The notes below the pieces were generated by a model. It was not told the origin of the DNA, did no database searches, and saw only the letters and a program-made list of their open reading frames with translations. 64,000 bases of DNA from Bremia lactucae (taxonomy: Eukaryota; Oomycota; Peronosporomycetes; Peronosporales; Peronosporaceae): contig NC_090617.1 in assembly GCF_004359215.1 (NCBI RefSeq), positions 4,520,744-4,584,743 on the forward strand, given 5' to 3'. Position numbers and translations under genes: made by a program. Positions 22,992-34,139 of the stretch are shown one piece after another (the first letter of the stretch is position 1; each line of letters begins with the position of its first letter).

Positions 22992-23690
22992 TCAAACTCG
23001 GTCTCTGACCGCATAAGAATTAATACAGCTTCTGCCTTTGGTATCTGCTTGTTCTTTTTGTTTGTCTTGGCTATCAGCCATCATATCCCTTACGTGTCTT
23101 AAGACACTAAATCGTGTCGCAAGAAACTCGCTTTCTTGTTTCAAAATGGAAACAGGGCTTATATCAGCAAGCTTATCGGTTAATTCTTCCCCATCAAGCC
23201 CTGAACCACGCAGTGGTATCGTTAGTGGAACGCGTGGGTGGGAAAGACCGTTTATATAGAACGGAGTATAGCCTGTAGAGGCATACACAGCGTTATTTAA
23301 CGCAAACTCCACCACTGGGAGCATGGAGCTCCAGCGCTTTGCTGTCTGAGCACACACGCTGCGTAAAACGTCCTCAGTGACGCGATTGACACGTTCAGTT
23401 TGACCATCGGTCTGCGGATAGTCCGCAGTGGACATATCCAATCTGGTGCCAAGCACTAGGAGAATTGATTTCCAGAATTTTCCCGTGCAACGGGGGTCTT
23501 GATCAGAGACAATTGCCACTGACAGGACATGTTGTCGAAACACGCGATTGATAAACAGCTTAGCTGTACCCTCTCCATCAATCGAATCCGGTACGGCCGC
23601 TAAGTGAGCCATTTTGCTCAATCCATCGAGAAGAACTACTATTCCGGAGTAACCGACTAAATCTTTCGGTAGTTCAAAAACAAAATCCAT
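22992..23690 (-). pseudogene. Integrase catalytic core, element A1 (best preserved in the window)
   Basis: A 232-codon open frame holding the rve core of a Ty3/gypsy integrase, which joins element cDNA to host DNA in the nucleus. The triad is visible: D22 in LLDGLSKMAHL, D63 in VSDQDPRCTG and E99 in DGQTERVNR. D63 and E99 are separated by 35 residues, as expected for the DDE family. It continues with FALNNAVYASTGYTPFY and ends with DKQKEQADTKGRS. Upstream zinc-finger sequence (23881-23700) is in another frame, so the polyprotein is broken even though this core looks active. Confidence 0.85.
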
Positions 23691-24720
23691 ACTAATGGAC
23701 TCCCACCATTATATGGGGACGTGAAGACTCGCCAGTGGCGTAGTAGCATACGCCGAGGGTTTAGCCTGTGGGCAAGTTTCGCATGTGCGAACATATGTGC
23801 TGACCAATTTATAAAGTTTGGGCCACCAATAGCACTGGCTAATAGAGCCGTAGTTCTTTTTTCTACCGAGATGACCGCCATGGACAGAATCGTGTCCCTA
23901 AAAGAGGATTCGGTACTTCAAATCCTCAACATGAGAAACAACGACACGCGAAGGGTCCGCGATGTCTGTATAATAAAGTAACAGGATGTTGTCGATAGAA
24001 TGGATGTAACCTTGCACGCAAACGTGCCGGCAATTTAATACCTGAATCCGAGTTCTTTAAAGCTCGTAGCAAAGCTTAACACTGCTCATCCTTGGCGTAA
24101 GCCGAACGGATTAATTCAGGAATAGGCGACGAGATAGTCGTTAAATGAGAAATCTCATAATCCGGCCTGAGTGATAACGCATCGGCCAAAGCAATCTGCT
24201 TGCCGGGCTTATACTACACCTCGAAGTTATATTCTGCAAAAAGGATAGCCATCGGGTCATTGTCTGTGAGAGATGGGGCGACTTAGTCGCCGTGCGCGTG
24301 ATCTGTATATATCACAAAATGCTCAGAGCTGAGCAGATGAACTCTGAATTTGACGAGAGCATACTTCATAGTAAGTAACTCTTTGTCATGAACTGGGTAG
24401 TATTTTTCCGCAGCTTTAAGCTGTCTAGACTCGAACGCAATAACACGTTTACGGCCATCAACATCTGTTTGTAACTAGGCACTACCAATAACAAAATCCG
24501 ATAAGTCACAGACGACACTGAAAGGCCAATTTGGATATGGCAGTGCCAGAATCAGGGCATCGATAAAACTATCCTTAACTGCTCGAAAAGCATTTTTCGG
24601 TGCTAATCCGGCACCATTCTGTTTTCTTTTAAAGGAGATTAAATGTTGGCCTAGCCATATCAGCGAAATTTCGCTATATTTGTGTAAATAATCGGCGAGG
24701 CCAAACCACTTCCGCAAATC
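23691..24720 (-). pseudogene. RNase H and integrase zinc-finger region, element A1
   Basis: Read leftwards from 24720: RKWFGLADYLHKYSEISL (thumb), PFSVVCDLSDFVIGSA (24520-24475), KYYPVHDKELLTMKYALVK and FVIYTDHAHGD (about 24400-24290), then KPGKQIALADALSLRPDYE (24210-24150). The integrase zinc-binding segment follows to 23700. Stops at 24475 and 24230 and small deletions break the frame. The CDAS box has become CDLS. Confidence 0.75.
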
Positions 24721-24789
24721 CTTTTGTTTTTTAGAAACTGGCTAATCTACTATGGCTATTACCTTAGCGGGATCCGCATTAAGGCCTCG

Positions 24790-25500
24790 CTTTCCAATGA
24801 AGCGTCCTTAAAAAAAATTTCATCTGCACCTAAATGCATTTAGATGCATTGGCTACAATTTTTTTGTGCGTATGCACTCGAGCACTGCTCGCAAATGGTC
24901 GATATGGTTTTACATATCCGACCGACCCTGCTCCGCACGACTATGGACAAAAATGTCATCGAAATAAGTATGTGCATAACCCCGATGAGGGCGAAAGGAA
25001 CAGTTGCGTCACTATACGATTAAATGTTGCTGGGGCGTTGGAAAGCCCTTGTAGCATAACTAGCCACTCCCATAACATACCGCTTGCGGTGCTTACCGCT
25101 GTAAGCGGGATATCGCTAGCTCGCATGAGCAATTAGTAGTAACCATCGACTAAGTCCAGTGCACTTTACATTGTACATCCCACCTGTTCTGAAGAACATG
25201 CTTTCTAGGAGTGGGGGGGGGTTGTGCTGGCATTGTGACAGCGTGAAGCTTATGATAAGCATGTTCAAAGCGCCTTTTACCGTTTGGCTTTTTGAGACAA
25301 AATGTCGGAGTCGAATGAGGAGATTTGCTCTCTCGTACCATTCCAGCCTCGTGCTGAGTACGGTAAACAATTTTCACTCACGTCAAACTGCTCCCTTGGT
25401 AAAGGCCATTGTCGTGTGACGCAGTATTTGGTTCCCGGAACCAAGTCAACTTCATGACGAACACCTCTATCCGGAGGTAAAACAGATGTTGGATTATTAC
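24790..25500 (-). pseudogene. Reverse transcriptase, element A1
   Basis: Minus-strand frames contain WPLPREQFDVSENCL (about 25445), SKSPHSTPTFCLKKPNGKR (25340-25280), KLHAVTMPAQPPPTPRKHV and, further left, a degenerate palm region with HTYFDDIFVHS-like residues near 24965-24930. This is the usual gypsy order. At least four frame changes and several stops are present. Confidence 0.7.
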
Positions 25501-26580
25501 ATACCACATTTTAGAATTCCTTAATCAAGGAATAAAAGAAATCCGTAGGATCTTTAAGAATCGATGAACCATTTCGCGCACTAAGTGCAGCTTTTGTGTC
25601 ATCCGGGACAGCTTCGTCGAGAAGTGACGATGAGTTTAACTCAACCATAGGTCGAATGACCACCATTTTACGATAAGTCACCAGTTTTCAAGGCTCGATC
25701 GCACTCATCAATAGACATTTCGTCTAGCTCTAAAAGAGCATGTAACGAGGGGATTGCCGCAAGGCTAACTTCCCCCTCAATGTTACCGCTTACGCCATTT
25801 ACAAGCGTATGTAATTTCTCACTCGTATTATTTTGTGAGGGTATACACGCTTCGTGTCCACCCTGTGTTGGAGTGGAGACAATACGCCTCTTAGAGGCCG
25901 GGACATTGACGTCATCGGATTTTCAAGCCTGTATTGAATCTATACAGCACATGATGTCTAATTTGACATCCGACAAGGAGTTTGGTAATTCAACTTCCTT
26001 ATCCAGCGAACGTTTACGTGTCGCTTTACGTGCGGTATGAGGATGTGACCCAAAATGCCCTGGCGAACCGCCAATTGTGTCACTATTCAACATGCTTGTC
26101 ATTTGCTGTTTCAGCGAATCCCATGAGGAAAAATCGTCGTTTATGGACGTGCTGCGCGATAATGCCCACTCCATGGCTCTATCTCCAAGTTTGGAAATGG
26201 TCATAGCCACCTTTTGTCGTTCTGTTAAGAACAAGGCGGAATCAATGGACATTTCCATCTGCTTAATCCAAAAAAGGAAATTTTCTCCCTCTTTTCCCTC
26301 AAATGTTTTCACATTTATAGTTAGAGGGTGAGCCCGCGGATCTAAGTCAGGCACAAAAATGTACGGAGTTGGCATAGATGCCGCTAAGTGGTCCTGTTAC
26401 TGACCAATCAGGGAGATTTCGTACCGCATGAAGGATTTGGGCCTTGCATGTAGGACCTCTGGGCCCTGCAAAATAATAAATTCCACGTCCAAATAAGGAT
26501 TCGAGATTGTCAGAAGCGGCGTCTGCGCTTCTGACAATTCTGGAACCTCTTCCATTTTCGTGAGGGTTTAGTCTTTTAAA
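25501..26580 (-). pseudogene. Gag (and decayed protease), element A1
   Basis: The minus-strand frame starts near 26558 (MEEVPELSEAQ, the same start as 47735) and, after a stop, is open over 26375-25923: RAHPLTINVKTFEGKEGEN, FLFWIKQMEMSIDSALFL, RQKVAMTISKLGDRAMEWA and SWDSLKQQMTSML. This is the capsid-like N-terminal Gag domain of oomycete gypsy elements. Left of 25923 the sequence decays; no clear zinc knuckle or D[ST]G protease triplet is visible. Confidence 0.75.
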
Positions 26581-26596
26581 GACTCAGGAGTAGATT

Positions 26597-26615
26597 GAAT
26601 ACGAGTGCTACCAGG
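26597..26615 (-). promoter_or_regulatory. Primer-binding site of element A1
   Basis: Directly inside the 5' LTR, the minus strand reads CCTGGTAGCACTCG. TGG just after the LTR is the hallmark of a tRNA-primed minus-strand start. The same motif follows the LTRs at 60939 and, mutated, at 591 and 47675. The cognate tRNA cannot be named from this window. Confidence 0.5.
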
Positions 26616-27030
26616 TGTAGCGGAGCTACCTCGCTCCTAAAGTCACAGGAAGACGTTCAGACTCAGAGAGTCACTTAGTTCTATTGAACTAATGGGTTTA
26701 ACAACTCAGGGAGTCGTACAAGCTAGCAAAGCTTAAGGAATCCTAGTTCAAGGGATTCAGGGTTCGTAGAACCAAGCGGCAACTAGTGCCCAAGAGGATA
26801 TACCTTAGAAAGGCTTCTATTCCTTACAGATCAATGCGCAATCCTTATAAAGGAACAAAATGCTTTAAGGTCAAAAGAAGAACTGGACTTTATTTAACTA
26901 TTGAAAATTTAAAACCTTACCCCAGCTAATTAAAATTGATTTTTGTCGCATTTATTACCCATATTAAGAAACTAACTATTTTGAATTAAGATAAAAGTGT
27001 ATTTTACCCATAAGTAAATGTATCACAACA
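26616..27030 (-). repeat. 5' LTR of gypsy element A1
   Basis: The reverse complement begins TGTTGTGATACATT and ends GCTCCGCTACA. It pairs with the 3' LTR at 20945-21371. The two differ by several substitutions and small indels, so the insertion is not recent. It would hold the promoter of A1. Confidence 0.85.
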
Positions 27031-27583
27031 ACCGCTCTCCAATTGATGTGTGCCCCATTACATGACTATTCCGGCTCTTAAAGATGAGAGCTATCCACGT
27101 GCGCGAGTTTGCCGTTGCAATTTCTTACATTTTGCGTGATATTACAGTCGTTTTTTTACAATTTGAGCTCTTCAGCAGTAGTTTACGGGGATAAATTACA
27201 GCAGCACAAGCTTAGTGAGGCATAACTTATTTAGATCATTGATTTGATACGAGTCTAAAATGTAGTAGCTGACTTAGAATGAATTACAGCAAACCTACGT
27301 GATCGCTCGGCGATCACACAGATGCTTGCAATTATGAATGGGTTTGCACATGTGTCCGGGCTTACTACTACACATGTGTAAACTCATTCATGACTGCAAA
27401 CCGTACCAAGCCAGATAATCAAACTCGACTCTCGCGAATCAACCTTTCCTTCCGATACGCACGGCGTCAATCTTCTTGCTCCCAGTAGATTCTGCAGATG
27501 CCTCGATGTGAAAGTGGGACAGAACGACACATTCGAGCCTTATGGCGTAAGCTTGTATTGGAAGGCAACCAACTTCCAAAAAA
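27031..27583. other. No gene seen; contains a long imperfect hairpin
   Basis: No coding similarity recognised. The only structure is the inverted repeat at 27328-27397, listed separately, plus a short TGATCG/CGATCA stem at about 27300-27317. Confidence 0.5.
27328..27397. repeat. Imperfect inverted repeat (28-bp arms, 14-base loop)
   Basis: 27328-27355 and 27370-27397 are reverse complements with about four mismatches, around a core TTTGCACATGTGT / ACACATGTGTAAA. It could be a short foldback element or a regulatory hairpin. No flanking target duplication is obvious. Confidence 0.75.
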
Positions 27584-28130
27584 GTGGCTAACTGCTCAAG
27601 CGCCGATCTGATTGGCGGATATTACTGGAAGGGTACCACTAGTTTACAGCAACGGTCATCACGCACAGGCACGTGCTCGGAAAGAGTACAAGCATGCACG
27701 GACGAGGGCCCGACGAGGGCGGTCCTGCGACGAAGGCGGGGACTGACTCACCGCCGCCACCGGCGCCTGCGTCACCGAATGGTGACGCGGGCGCGCGAAC
27801 CGAGCGAGACAAGTCAAGCGCGATGGCGGTTTAATCGCCATTAAAATCAGCGCCATCCGGAGCATGGGCGCCAGCCAACATGGCGAAGCTGAAGAAGCGC
27901 ATCGCGCGGCAACCAACATCGAGAACTGGGTCAAATATAGCTACGGATACAGCGGCGTGGGCCCCGCACTGCTCGGAGGCCCACGAAAACGAGCACCGGC
28001 TCTTGTACGAATGCGCCCGGAACAAGTACCGCTTCCGCATGGACGGCGCTTAGCGAGAGATGACGTTCACTGAGGATCGTAAGCTAATGGCGTGGCTTGG
28101 GGCGAGAATCTTCCTCTCGGAGCCTATTCA
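27584..28130 (+). pseudogene. Unrecognised GC-rich coding-like remnant
   Basis: Base composition jumps above the surrounding AT-rich DNA. Frames carry an Arg/Pro-rich stretch (EYKHARTRARRGR, then a PPPPAPASPNGDAG region) followed by a composition typical of a folded protein (YECARNKYRFRMDGA, then EMTFTEDRKLMAWLGARIF). Stops separate the pieces. It could be a decayed host gene or the start of a LINE ORF. I do not recognise it. Confidence 0.35.
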
Positions 28131-28253
28131 TGGATAAGAATTCTGAACATTACTATATAAAGTAATATCCTCCAAATAATATCTACCTTTTAGATAATAT
28201 ATTTATTAACAACCTTTAAGTGTTGATTTCATGTAACGATACACCCCGTTACA
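28110..28253 (-). repeat. Partial family-C LTR (5' tip only)
   Basis: The reverse complement from 28253 aligns with the start of the LTR at 60502 over about 140 bases: TGTAACGGGG, CGTTACATGAA, TTGTTAAT-AATATATTATC and CTTATCCAT. The match then stops, so only the tip is present. Confidence 0.65.
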
Positions 28254-29237
28254 GTGATCGCAAGACGGAGATGATCTCTGCCCCCTCCCACATTCTGCGG
28301 CTGCTCGTGATCAAAGGTAGTCGGAAGAGATCGAGGTATGGTAGCCAGGCTGTTGTCTACGGTGGCGTGTTTGTCATCACAATCCTTTCCGTTTGACCAC
28401 TGTTCGCCTTGCCCGAGCCCTTCGATTCGCATCGTGGCATCCAGACTACCGACCGATTCCGTCAGCGTGTCTGTGGGCTCCTCGTCGTCGTTAATAATCA
28501 TACCTATCTGATCGTCGTTGCATTCGATCGTCGGTGGCTCGACACCGGTCGGCGTGCTGGTGCCCGCGCCATCCGCCGTGCGGGTGTCTGCACCGTTCGG
28601 CGTGGTGGCACCTTCGCCGTTTGGCGTGCTGTTACTCGCGCCATTAGCGTGCTGTCGCTCATGCTGTTCGGCACACTGTCACCAGCTTTCTCCGCTGTCG
28701 TCAAACCGGCTCCAGCCGCAGTCCCCTGGAGACTTCTGGCAGGCGTCGATGGTGTGGGTTTGTTTGGCTTCCCCTGTGAAGTTCACTGTTGCCCATAGCG
28801 AAGTGAACAGATCTGTTGGTTCATTGCCGCCTTCGCCTAAACATTAGCCTTCGCAGCTTCCTGTCGTTCGCACTCAGCGACAGCAAGCTTCTGCCACACC
28901 TCGACATTGCGGAGCCGCGCTGGCGATCATCTTGGCCTTGCGCTACGCCGCCTCATGATTTTTGCAGCCTTTTCATCGAGCAATCGTTACTTCACCTCCG
29001 GTGCGAGCCTCTCGCGAAGCGATTTCAAACGCTTGGCATCGATGATCTTGGCAACCAGTTGGTCTGGCGTCGCAATCTGCTCGACCATCACGTCACGGGT
29101 AAAAGACGCTGCAGATGCCATCGGGTCCGTGGCCTGGCAGTCCTTCTGGAAATGTTTTAAGCTCAAGCACGCTTTGCACGGAATGCGGTTGCTGCATCGC
29201 CGGTGGTGTAGTATAATGTAACGGGGTGTATCGTTAC
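28233..29237. repeat. 963-bp segment between perfect 21-bp inverted LTR tips
   Basis: The 21 bases at 28233-28253 are the exact reverse complement of 29217-29237 (TGTAACGGGG...CGTTAC). The left one continues into LTR sequence; the right one does not. The tips face each other around a 963-bp segment that carries a minus-strand ORF remnant. Confidence 0.8.
28254..29210 (-). pseudogene. Minus-strand ORF remnant, possibly LINE ORF1 or Gag-like
   Basis: From about 29200 leftwards the frames read TFPEGLPGHGPDG, then VEQIATPDQLVAKIIDAK and RLKSLRERLAPEVK. Basic, Ala/Arg-rich text (28704-28504, RQTAKVPPRRTVQTPARR) and an acidic tail (28501-28260, starting MIINDDEEPTDTLTESVGS) follow. It looks like a nucleic-acid-binding accessory ORF of a retroelement, but I cannot place it in a family. 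Several stops and frame changes interrupt it. Confidence 0.35.
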
Positions 29238-30030
29238 GCCAAGCCAGCAGGCGATTCCGCCGCCAAGATACCCCGCTCAGACCCCAAGGCCGAGAAATCG
29301 GCAGCGATCCTGAGGTTGGTTACTACTCGAAAACGCCACCTGCAACTTCCCGCCGCCCTACCGACTGCCAAAACGGGCCTAGATCGGTGGATCATGGAAT
29401 GTACAGCCGAGCTTACCAAGCTTGTCACGGCGCTTCCGCATCCAATTCATTTCCTCCAACAAATGCCTCGGGAATCTCTACTGAACTTCGGTCACGCGAT
29501 CAACAGCGAGGCAAAGTTTGCTGTCATCCGAAAGAACGCCGCTGATCGCAACCTCTCATAGACGATCCGCGAACTCTGCACTGGATGAGCAGCTGCGGCA
29601 GGTACCCAGAAGGGCAAGACCAGGTGGAGAACTATGGACATGATCGAAAAGTGGGATCTTGGAACAGCATGACAAGAAGCTGCTCTGTGCGACAGTCGTT
29701 CAGTCTGTGGACATTAACCATTGGGGAGCACTCAACGCCATCTGCGTGCTCCTGTCCAACCTCGCGCCTGCGGACACAGAGACTGCAGTAGTAATGCCGC
29801 AAATGAAGGCGTTACTATACTTCACCTCCAATGCTGTGCGCGCAGCCATCGAAGGTATTCTCAGCATTCCAGCTGACTGACAGTCTGTCCTCGATCTCAT
29901 CACAAACGAGGGCCAGGCGCCGCTGCGTCGAATCTAAGAACGCCTCGGGCGCTCCTCAAGCTGCGTCAGGGCGGACACATGTGCGGCTCGTGGCGAGCCG
30001 CAGCTCGCACCTGACAGGAAGTTTCAGGAC
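29238..30030 (+). pseudogene. Upstream ORF of the LINE (ORF1-like)
   Basis: Coding-like frames precede the endonuclease: TAELTKLVTALPHPIHFLQ and LLNFGHAINSEAKFAVIRK (29400-29560), then NHWGALNAICVLLSNLAPA and FTSNAVRAAIEGILS (29710-29870). The helical composition fits a LINE ORF1 region, but no motif proves it. Stops at 29561 and 29880 break it. It abuts the right-hand 21-bp LTR tip. Confidence 0.4.
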
Positions 30031-30034
30031 TCTA

Positions 30035-30845
30035 GGGCGAGACCACTCGAGAACACCATCGGACTGCACACGCAGAACGTTGCGGGACTGCCGAAGGATT
30101 CAACGCGTTGCATAGAGTGGTTCTCGCACTTCAGGCAGCGGGAAGATCGTGGACCGGTGGACATTGTTCTCCTCCAAGAGACTCGCGTCGTGGAAGGGGA
30201 GGCGAACAAGATGAACGCGCTGTACTGCGCAGTATGGGGTTTCAAGGCTGAGGAGAAGCACGGGCTGACGATGTGGACTGAAACATAGGTTCGACGGGGG
30301 GGGGAGTCGCTCTTATCCTCAATCCGCACTCTACCGCCCCCGTGTTTGAGCCGTGGAGAGAGGAGCTCTGGACGGAGCACTGGACGACAGCACGGATTGA
30401 GCACCACGGTGGCGACTTTGTTATCGCTAACATCTATGCGCCAACAGACAAACATGAGCGCGAGGCGCTGTTCGAGAGGTTCACTCCTATCCTCGCCCAA
30501 CATACAGGTCCCGTCCTACTTAGCGGCGATCATAACTGCACGCTCTACACAAGGCTCGACCGCTCATACGATGGCCCGGGGAGTCGACACGACTCGTCCG
30601 CCCTCCAACACTTGCTGAGCGCACGAGTTTGGTTGACGTGCTCGACGATGAGATCGAGCGACTGGAAGAAGAACGCGGACACTACCAGTTTCACTCCCGA
30701 GCGCACACGTACTTCTACCACTTGCCCAAAATTACCCGAGCAAGCTCCCGCCTCGATCAGTGGGACATCAGTGCATCACACGTGGACTAGATTCGAGACA
30801 TCAAGCAACCCGTCCCAGGACCTGCGGCTGATGACAATGGGGTGA
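30035..30845 (+). pseudogene. LINE apurinic-type endonuclease
   Basis: The frame begins IGLHTQNVAGLPKDSTRC (about 30058) and runs through DIVLLQETRVVEGEANK (30155-30205). After a stop and a G-run frameshift near 30297 it continues: RIEHHGGDFVIANIYAPTDK (30396-30455) and GPVLLSGDHNCTLYT (about 30508-30553). These are the N-terminal, QE, NIYAP and GDxN motifs of exonuclease-endonuclease-phosphatase fold LINE endonucleases, which nick the target DNA. The broken frame inactivates it. Confidence 0.8.
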
Positions 30846-30849
30846 CGAT

Positions 30850-32456
30850 TTGAGTCGGCGCACCCTCACAGTCTTTCCCGGTACGGAAGCCTCGCCGAGT
30901 CTACCCAGTATCCGCAAGTGCAGAGGAAATAGTTGCGCTGGTAAATCGAGCGAGAACCCGACGCAGCAAGACGCGAAGTAGAAAGGGCACGGGACGACGA
31001 CCACGTGAAAATGATGACGGCGCAACGGCTCGCGAAATGGTGGGACAGCTGGAAGGCTGGGCTGCCCAAGGAGATCCTGATCGAGGCTCGTCGCGTCAAG
31101 CGCTGCATGACTCGGAGCTATCGACAACGGCAGCGCAGACTTCATCGGCGCCTTAATGCAGCGCAACTGGCGACACAACGTCCGATGCAACAGAGTGAAA
31201 CACGATTCACGCGAGAAAACCGCACCAGTGTGAATTAAAAAAAAACCAAACTCACGAAGAAGATGACGACGTGAATACACCGCAAGCTTCAGGGCTCGAC
31301 TTGCCGAGTGCCGCCTCAGGTGGCAGCGAGCTAAATGCGAGCGCCTGCTCCGATAGAAAACGTACTGTCCAAGACAGTCGTCGCGCCGTTGTGCCGCCGA
31401 GACTGCTGCCTTCCTGAGCGGAGCGCCGCTACAACACGGTCTGGACGACCCGGCAGATATCGCTTTAATCGCTCCGGACAGCGTTGCCGCTGCACTGAAG
31501 AAGCTGAAGCGCGGCAAGGCTGCCGGCCTGACGAACTCGGCGACACCATCTATCGCAACAATGCATTGCCGCTTGCACCAATCCTTGCGCCGTTGTCGTT
31601 GCGGTGGCGCGAGTGCGACGTGTCGGTTCATCGTGAACGGCTTTCTGTCACGGCGGCGTAACGTGTTGTGCGGGATACGACAAGGGTGCCGGATGGCTCC
31701 ACTCCTGTTTATCCTCCCGATCGAAAGCCTGTACAAGGTGATCAGTGCACGCAATGACATCGACGGGATCATGCTCAGTGCCGGTGGTAGATCGGAGAAG
31801 ATCACCGTTTCTGGCTATGCGGACGACACGGTAGTGTACCTGCGCGAGAGTGGTGACATCCCGCGAATGCTAGAGATCCTGGACGCTTTTGCTCAAGTGT
31901 TCGGTCTCGCCATCAACCACACCAAGTCCATTATGGCTGTGCTCGGCCCAAACGACCAAGACCGAACAGTCAAGTCGTACGGGCTAACTTTGCTCAAGCC
32001 GAATGAGCAGTGCAGATACCTCGGAGTGCAAGTTGGACAAAGCGACACGATGACATCGAACTGGGACCGATGTCCCAAGGCGATCTGGTCCCGTCTCGCT
32101 CGTGAGAAGACTCACACGGTCGAGCAGAGAGCGCACCTCGCACGAGCCATCGCCGTTCCCAAGATCCTTTACGTCGGGCGCCACTGCTAGCCCCCGACTA
32201 CCACTATCACCAAGCTCCACAATCTGATCAAGGACTTCGTGTGGGGCAAGCACAACGGAAGACAGCCTCGCCTGTGGGTGCAAGAGGAGCAAGCAGCACT
32301 GCCTTTCCGACGGGGAGGCATGTCTTCCCGTGTATCCGGACCGAACTGACGACGCTTGCAGCCTCAACAATCGGCAAGTGGGCGTCGTCCACTACCACGC
32401 GAGATCTCCTCCTCGGCGATACGCTGTGGGGCGGCGGAGACACAAATCCGCGCTAC
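30850..32456 (+). pseudogene. LINE reverse transcriptase
   Basis: A linker ([16 protein letters not shown], 31030-31080) leads to a 209-codon open frame (31561-32190) with [37 protein letters not shown] and the catalytic [17 protein letters not shown] (about 31810-31860; YADD box). Then come [13 protein letters not shown] and [10 protein letters not shown], typical LINE palm and thumb residues. It continues past a stop at 32190 (KDFVWGKHNGRQPRLWV, then TIGKWASSTTTRDLLLGDT) to the N gap. The N-terminal fingers (31100-31560) are frame-shifted. Confidence 0.85.
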
Positions 32457-32498
32457 NNNNNNNNNNNNNNNNNNNNNNNNNNNNNNNNNNNNNNNNNN
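32457..32498. other. Assembly gap (42 N)
   Basis: A run of 42 unresolved bases. The LINE reads rightwards up to it, and LINE sequence on the far side reads leftwards towards it, so the join may not reflect true adjacency or orientation. Confidence 0.98.
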
Positions 32499-33960
32499 CG
32501 TTTCTGCTTCGCACTGACGTACAATTTCCCATCTAGTAATGGTTCAGCTGGCGACCGCGACGTTGTCTGCGAATGCTCTCGCCTCGCGATAGAGTGCTGC
32601 AAGGTGGGGCTTGGCGGAGAGTGGTGCATCCGGAGCTGTAAGAGCACCATCGCACTGTCGCTCACTACGTGCAGTGGCACGAAGCCGCTCCCCTTCGCTT
32701 GTCGGAGGCCATGGACAGGTCCGCTGTACTCTGCAAGGTTGTTCGTTGTCGTCTTCGCGCTGTATGCCATGCACGCGACCCACGTGATCGCCGCTGCGTG
32801 TGTTGGGACGTTTACTCGAAGAATCACCGACCCGGAGCCGCCTGAGCCCGGGTTGCCGCGAGATCATCCGTCGAAGAAGAACAGGTAGAGAACATCTGAT
32901 TGTCCACCTAATGGCAAGGCCTGCAGTGGAGCGGGTTTGACATGTCTTAGGAGAGCATCCGCGAGCACTGATCTCATGATAACCTTCAACCGTCCGTCTT
33001 CGCCGCCACCAGGTTAGTAAGTCGAACTGCGGAAGCGCGCAAGCGCACGCAGAAAGCTAGTCTATGTGAGTGCTCGGTGGGCATCCGCCGACAAGTTCGG
33101 GTCTTTCATGCGTCGGAGCCGCTCGGTTCAGATCGACTGAGCCATTGTTGCTACCTCAAAGCGCCAAAGTTTGTTCGCAGCAGCGAAGACTGTCACTCGT
33201 GACGTTTGCGCCGCCTTTCACGCGTTGCTCGGTTGTTCTGGCAGCTCGAGAGCGAAGACCCAAACGTGGATGTCAGCATCGTCGACGCCGTCGAGGCGAC
33301 CCCATAGTGCCAAGAGATGTTGCCAATGTCGTTGCGCTGCAAGACAGGTCCAAAGAGCATGACTGGCGTGTGCGCAGACGCCGTGGGGGCACTCGGGACT
33401 CGGGCACGACCTGTCCTGCGCTGCCCAGTTCCAAACACGGAAGCTGTTGCTCTTAAGTCGATACAGCGTCCGAGTTACCGGAGGGAACTTTGTAAGTATT
33501 TGCCGTAACTCCTTCCACTCGACCATGCCTGCGCCGCGTGAGACGACGCAATGGTCGTTCGCTGTCACGCGCCTGTCACGCTGCTGTTAACCTTGTCGTT
33601 GTTGTCGTCTGGCGATGATCTTCTGCATAACTCCACGGCGCGGCCGCCATCGATGCTCTCCTACCCAATGCTGCACGATGCGCGTGAGAGCTGGGTGTGC
33701 TCCGAAGCGGACAGGATTGACGCAAGAGCGGGTTGCCGCCCGGCTGCAGGCCGCCATGGAGTGCACTCGGGTCGTGTCGCACTGTTGGCCTGCGTCGTAG
33801 TGCGAGAGCGTCGTGCCGCAGCAATTTAACGTCCGGTCATGATGCCGGTGAACTTCAGTCTGATTCGACATGAGGGTGCCGCCCTCGGCCAGCCGGCGCA
33901 ATAGAAAGTCATGTCTTCTGAAGCTGCAAAGGCATTGCGGACATCGCTTTAATTCTATGG
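32499..33960 (-). mobile_element. LINE 3' half in opposite orientation (zinc region and RNase H)
   Basis: Read from 33960 leftwards: an upstream linker (HPALTRIVQHWVGEHRWRPR); a cysteine/histidine region of zf-RVT type (FRVWNWAAQDRSCPSPECP, then HASHALWTCLAAQRHWQHL, 33440-33330); then RNase H (YSAKTTTNNLAEYSGPVHGL, HVVSDSAMVLLQLR, LYREARAFADNVAVAS, 32760-32545). In a LINE polyprotein these follow the reverse transcriptase, but here they point the other way. Frame breaks near 33200 and 32870 inactivate it. Confidence 0.75.
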
Positions 33961-34139
33961 CGGTGTCTTGGCACTTTCGAGAAAGTATTCAGCATGGAGC
34001 TACCGAACATTTTATGCTCTGCTTGAGATGTGACTGTGAACGTTCTCCGGCTACCGAAGATCCGGTTCCAGTTATATGTATTTATTCAGCTGCGTGCGAG
34101 CTGTTGTATTTGTCGCTGCATCGGTTGGAAATTATCGCT

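Noticed and set aside
20945..27030. Target-site duplication around element A1
   Set aside because: The five bases outside each LTR do not match, so no duplication could be claimed.
28504..28847. Repetitive GTGCTG/CGCCG-rich tract considered as a CRISPR-like or minisatellite array
   Set aside because: The repeats are imperfect and follow from an Ala/Arg/Thr-rich coding stretch on the minus strand.
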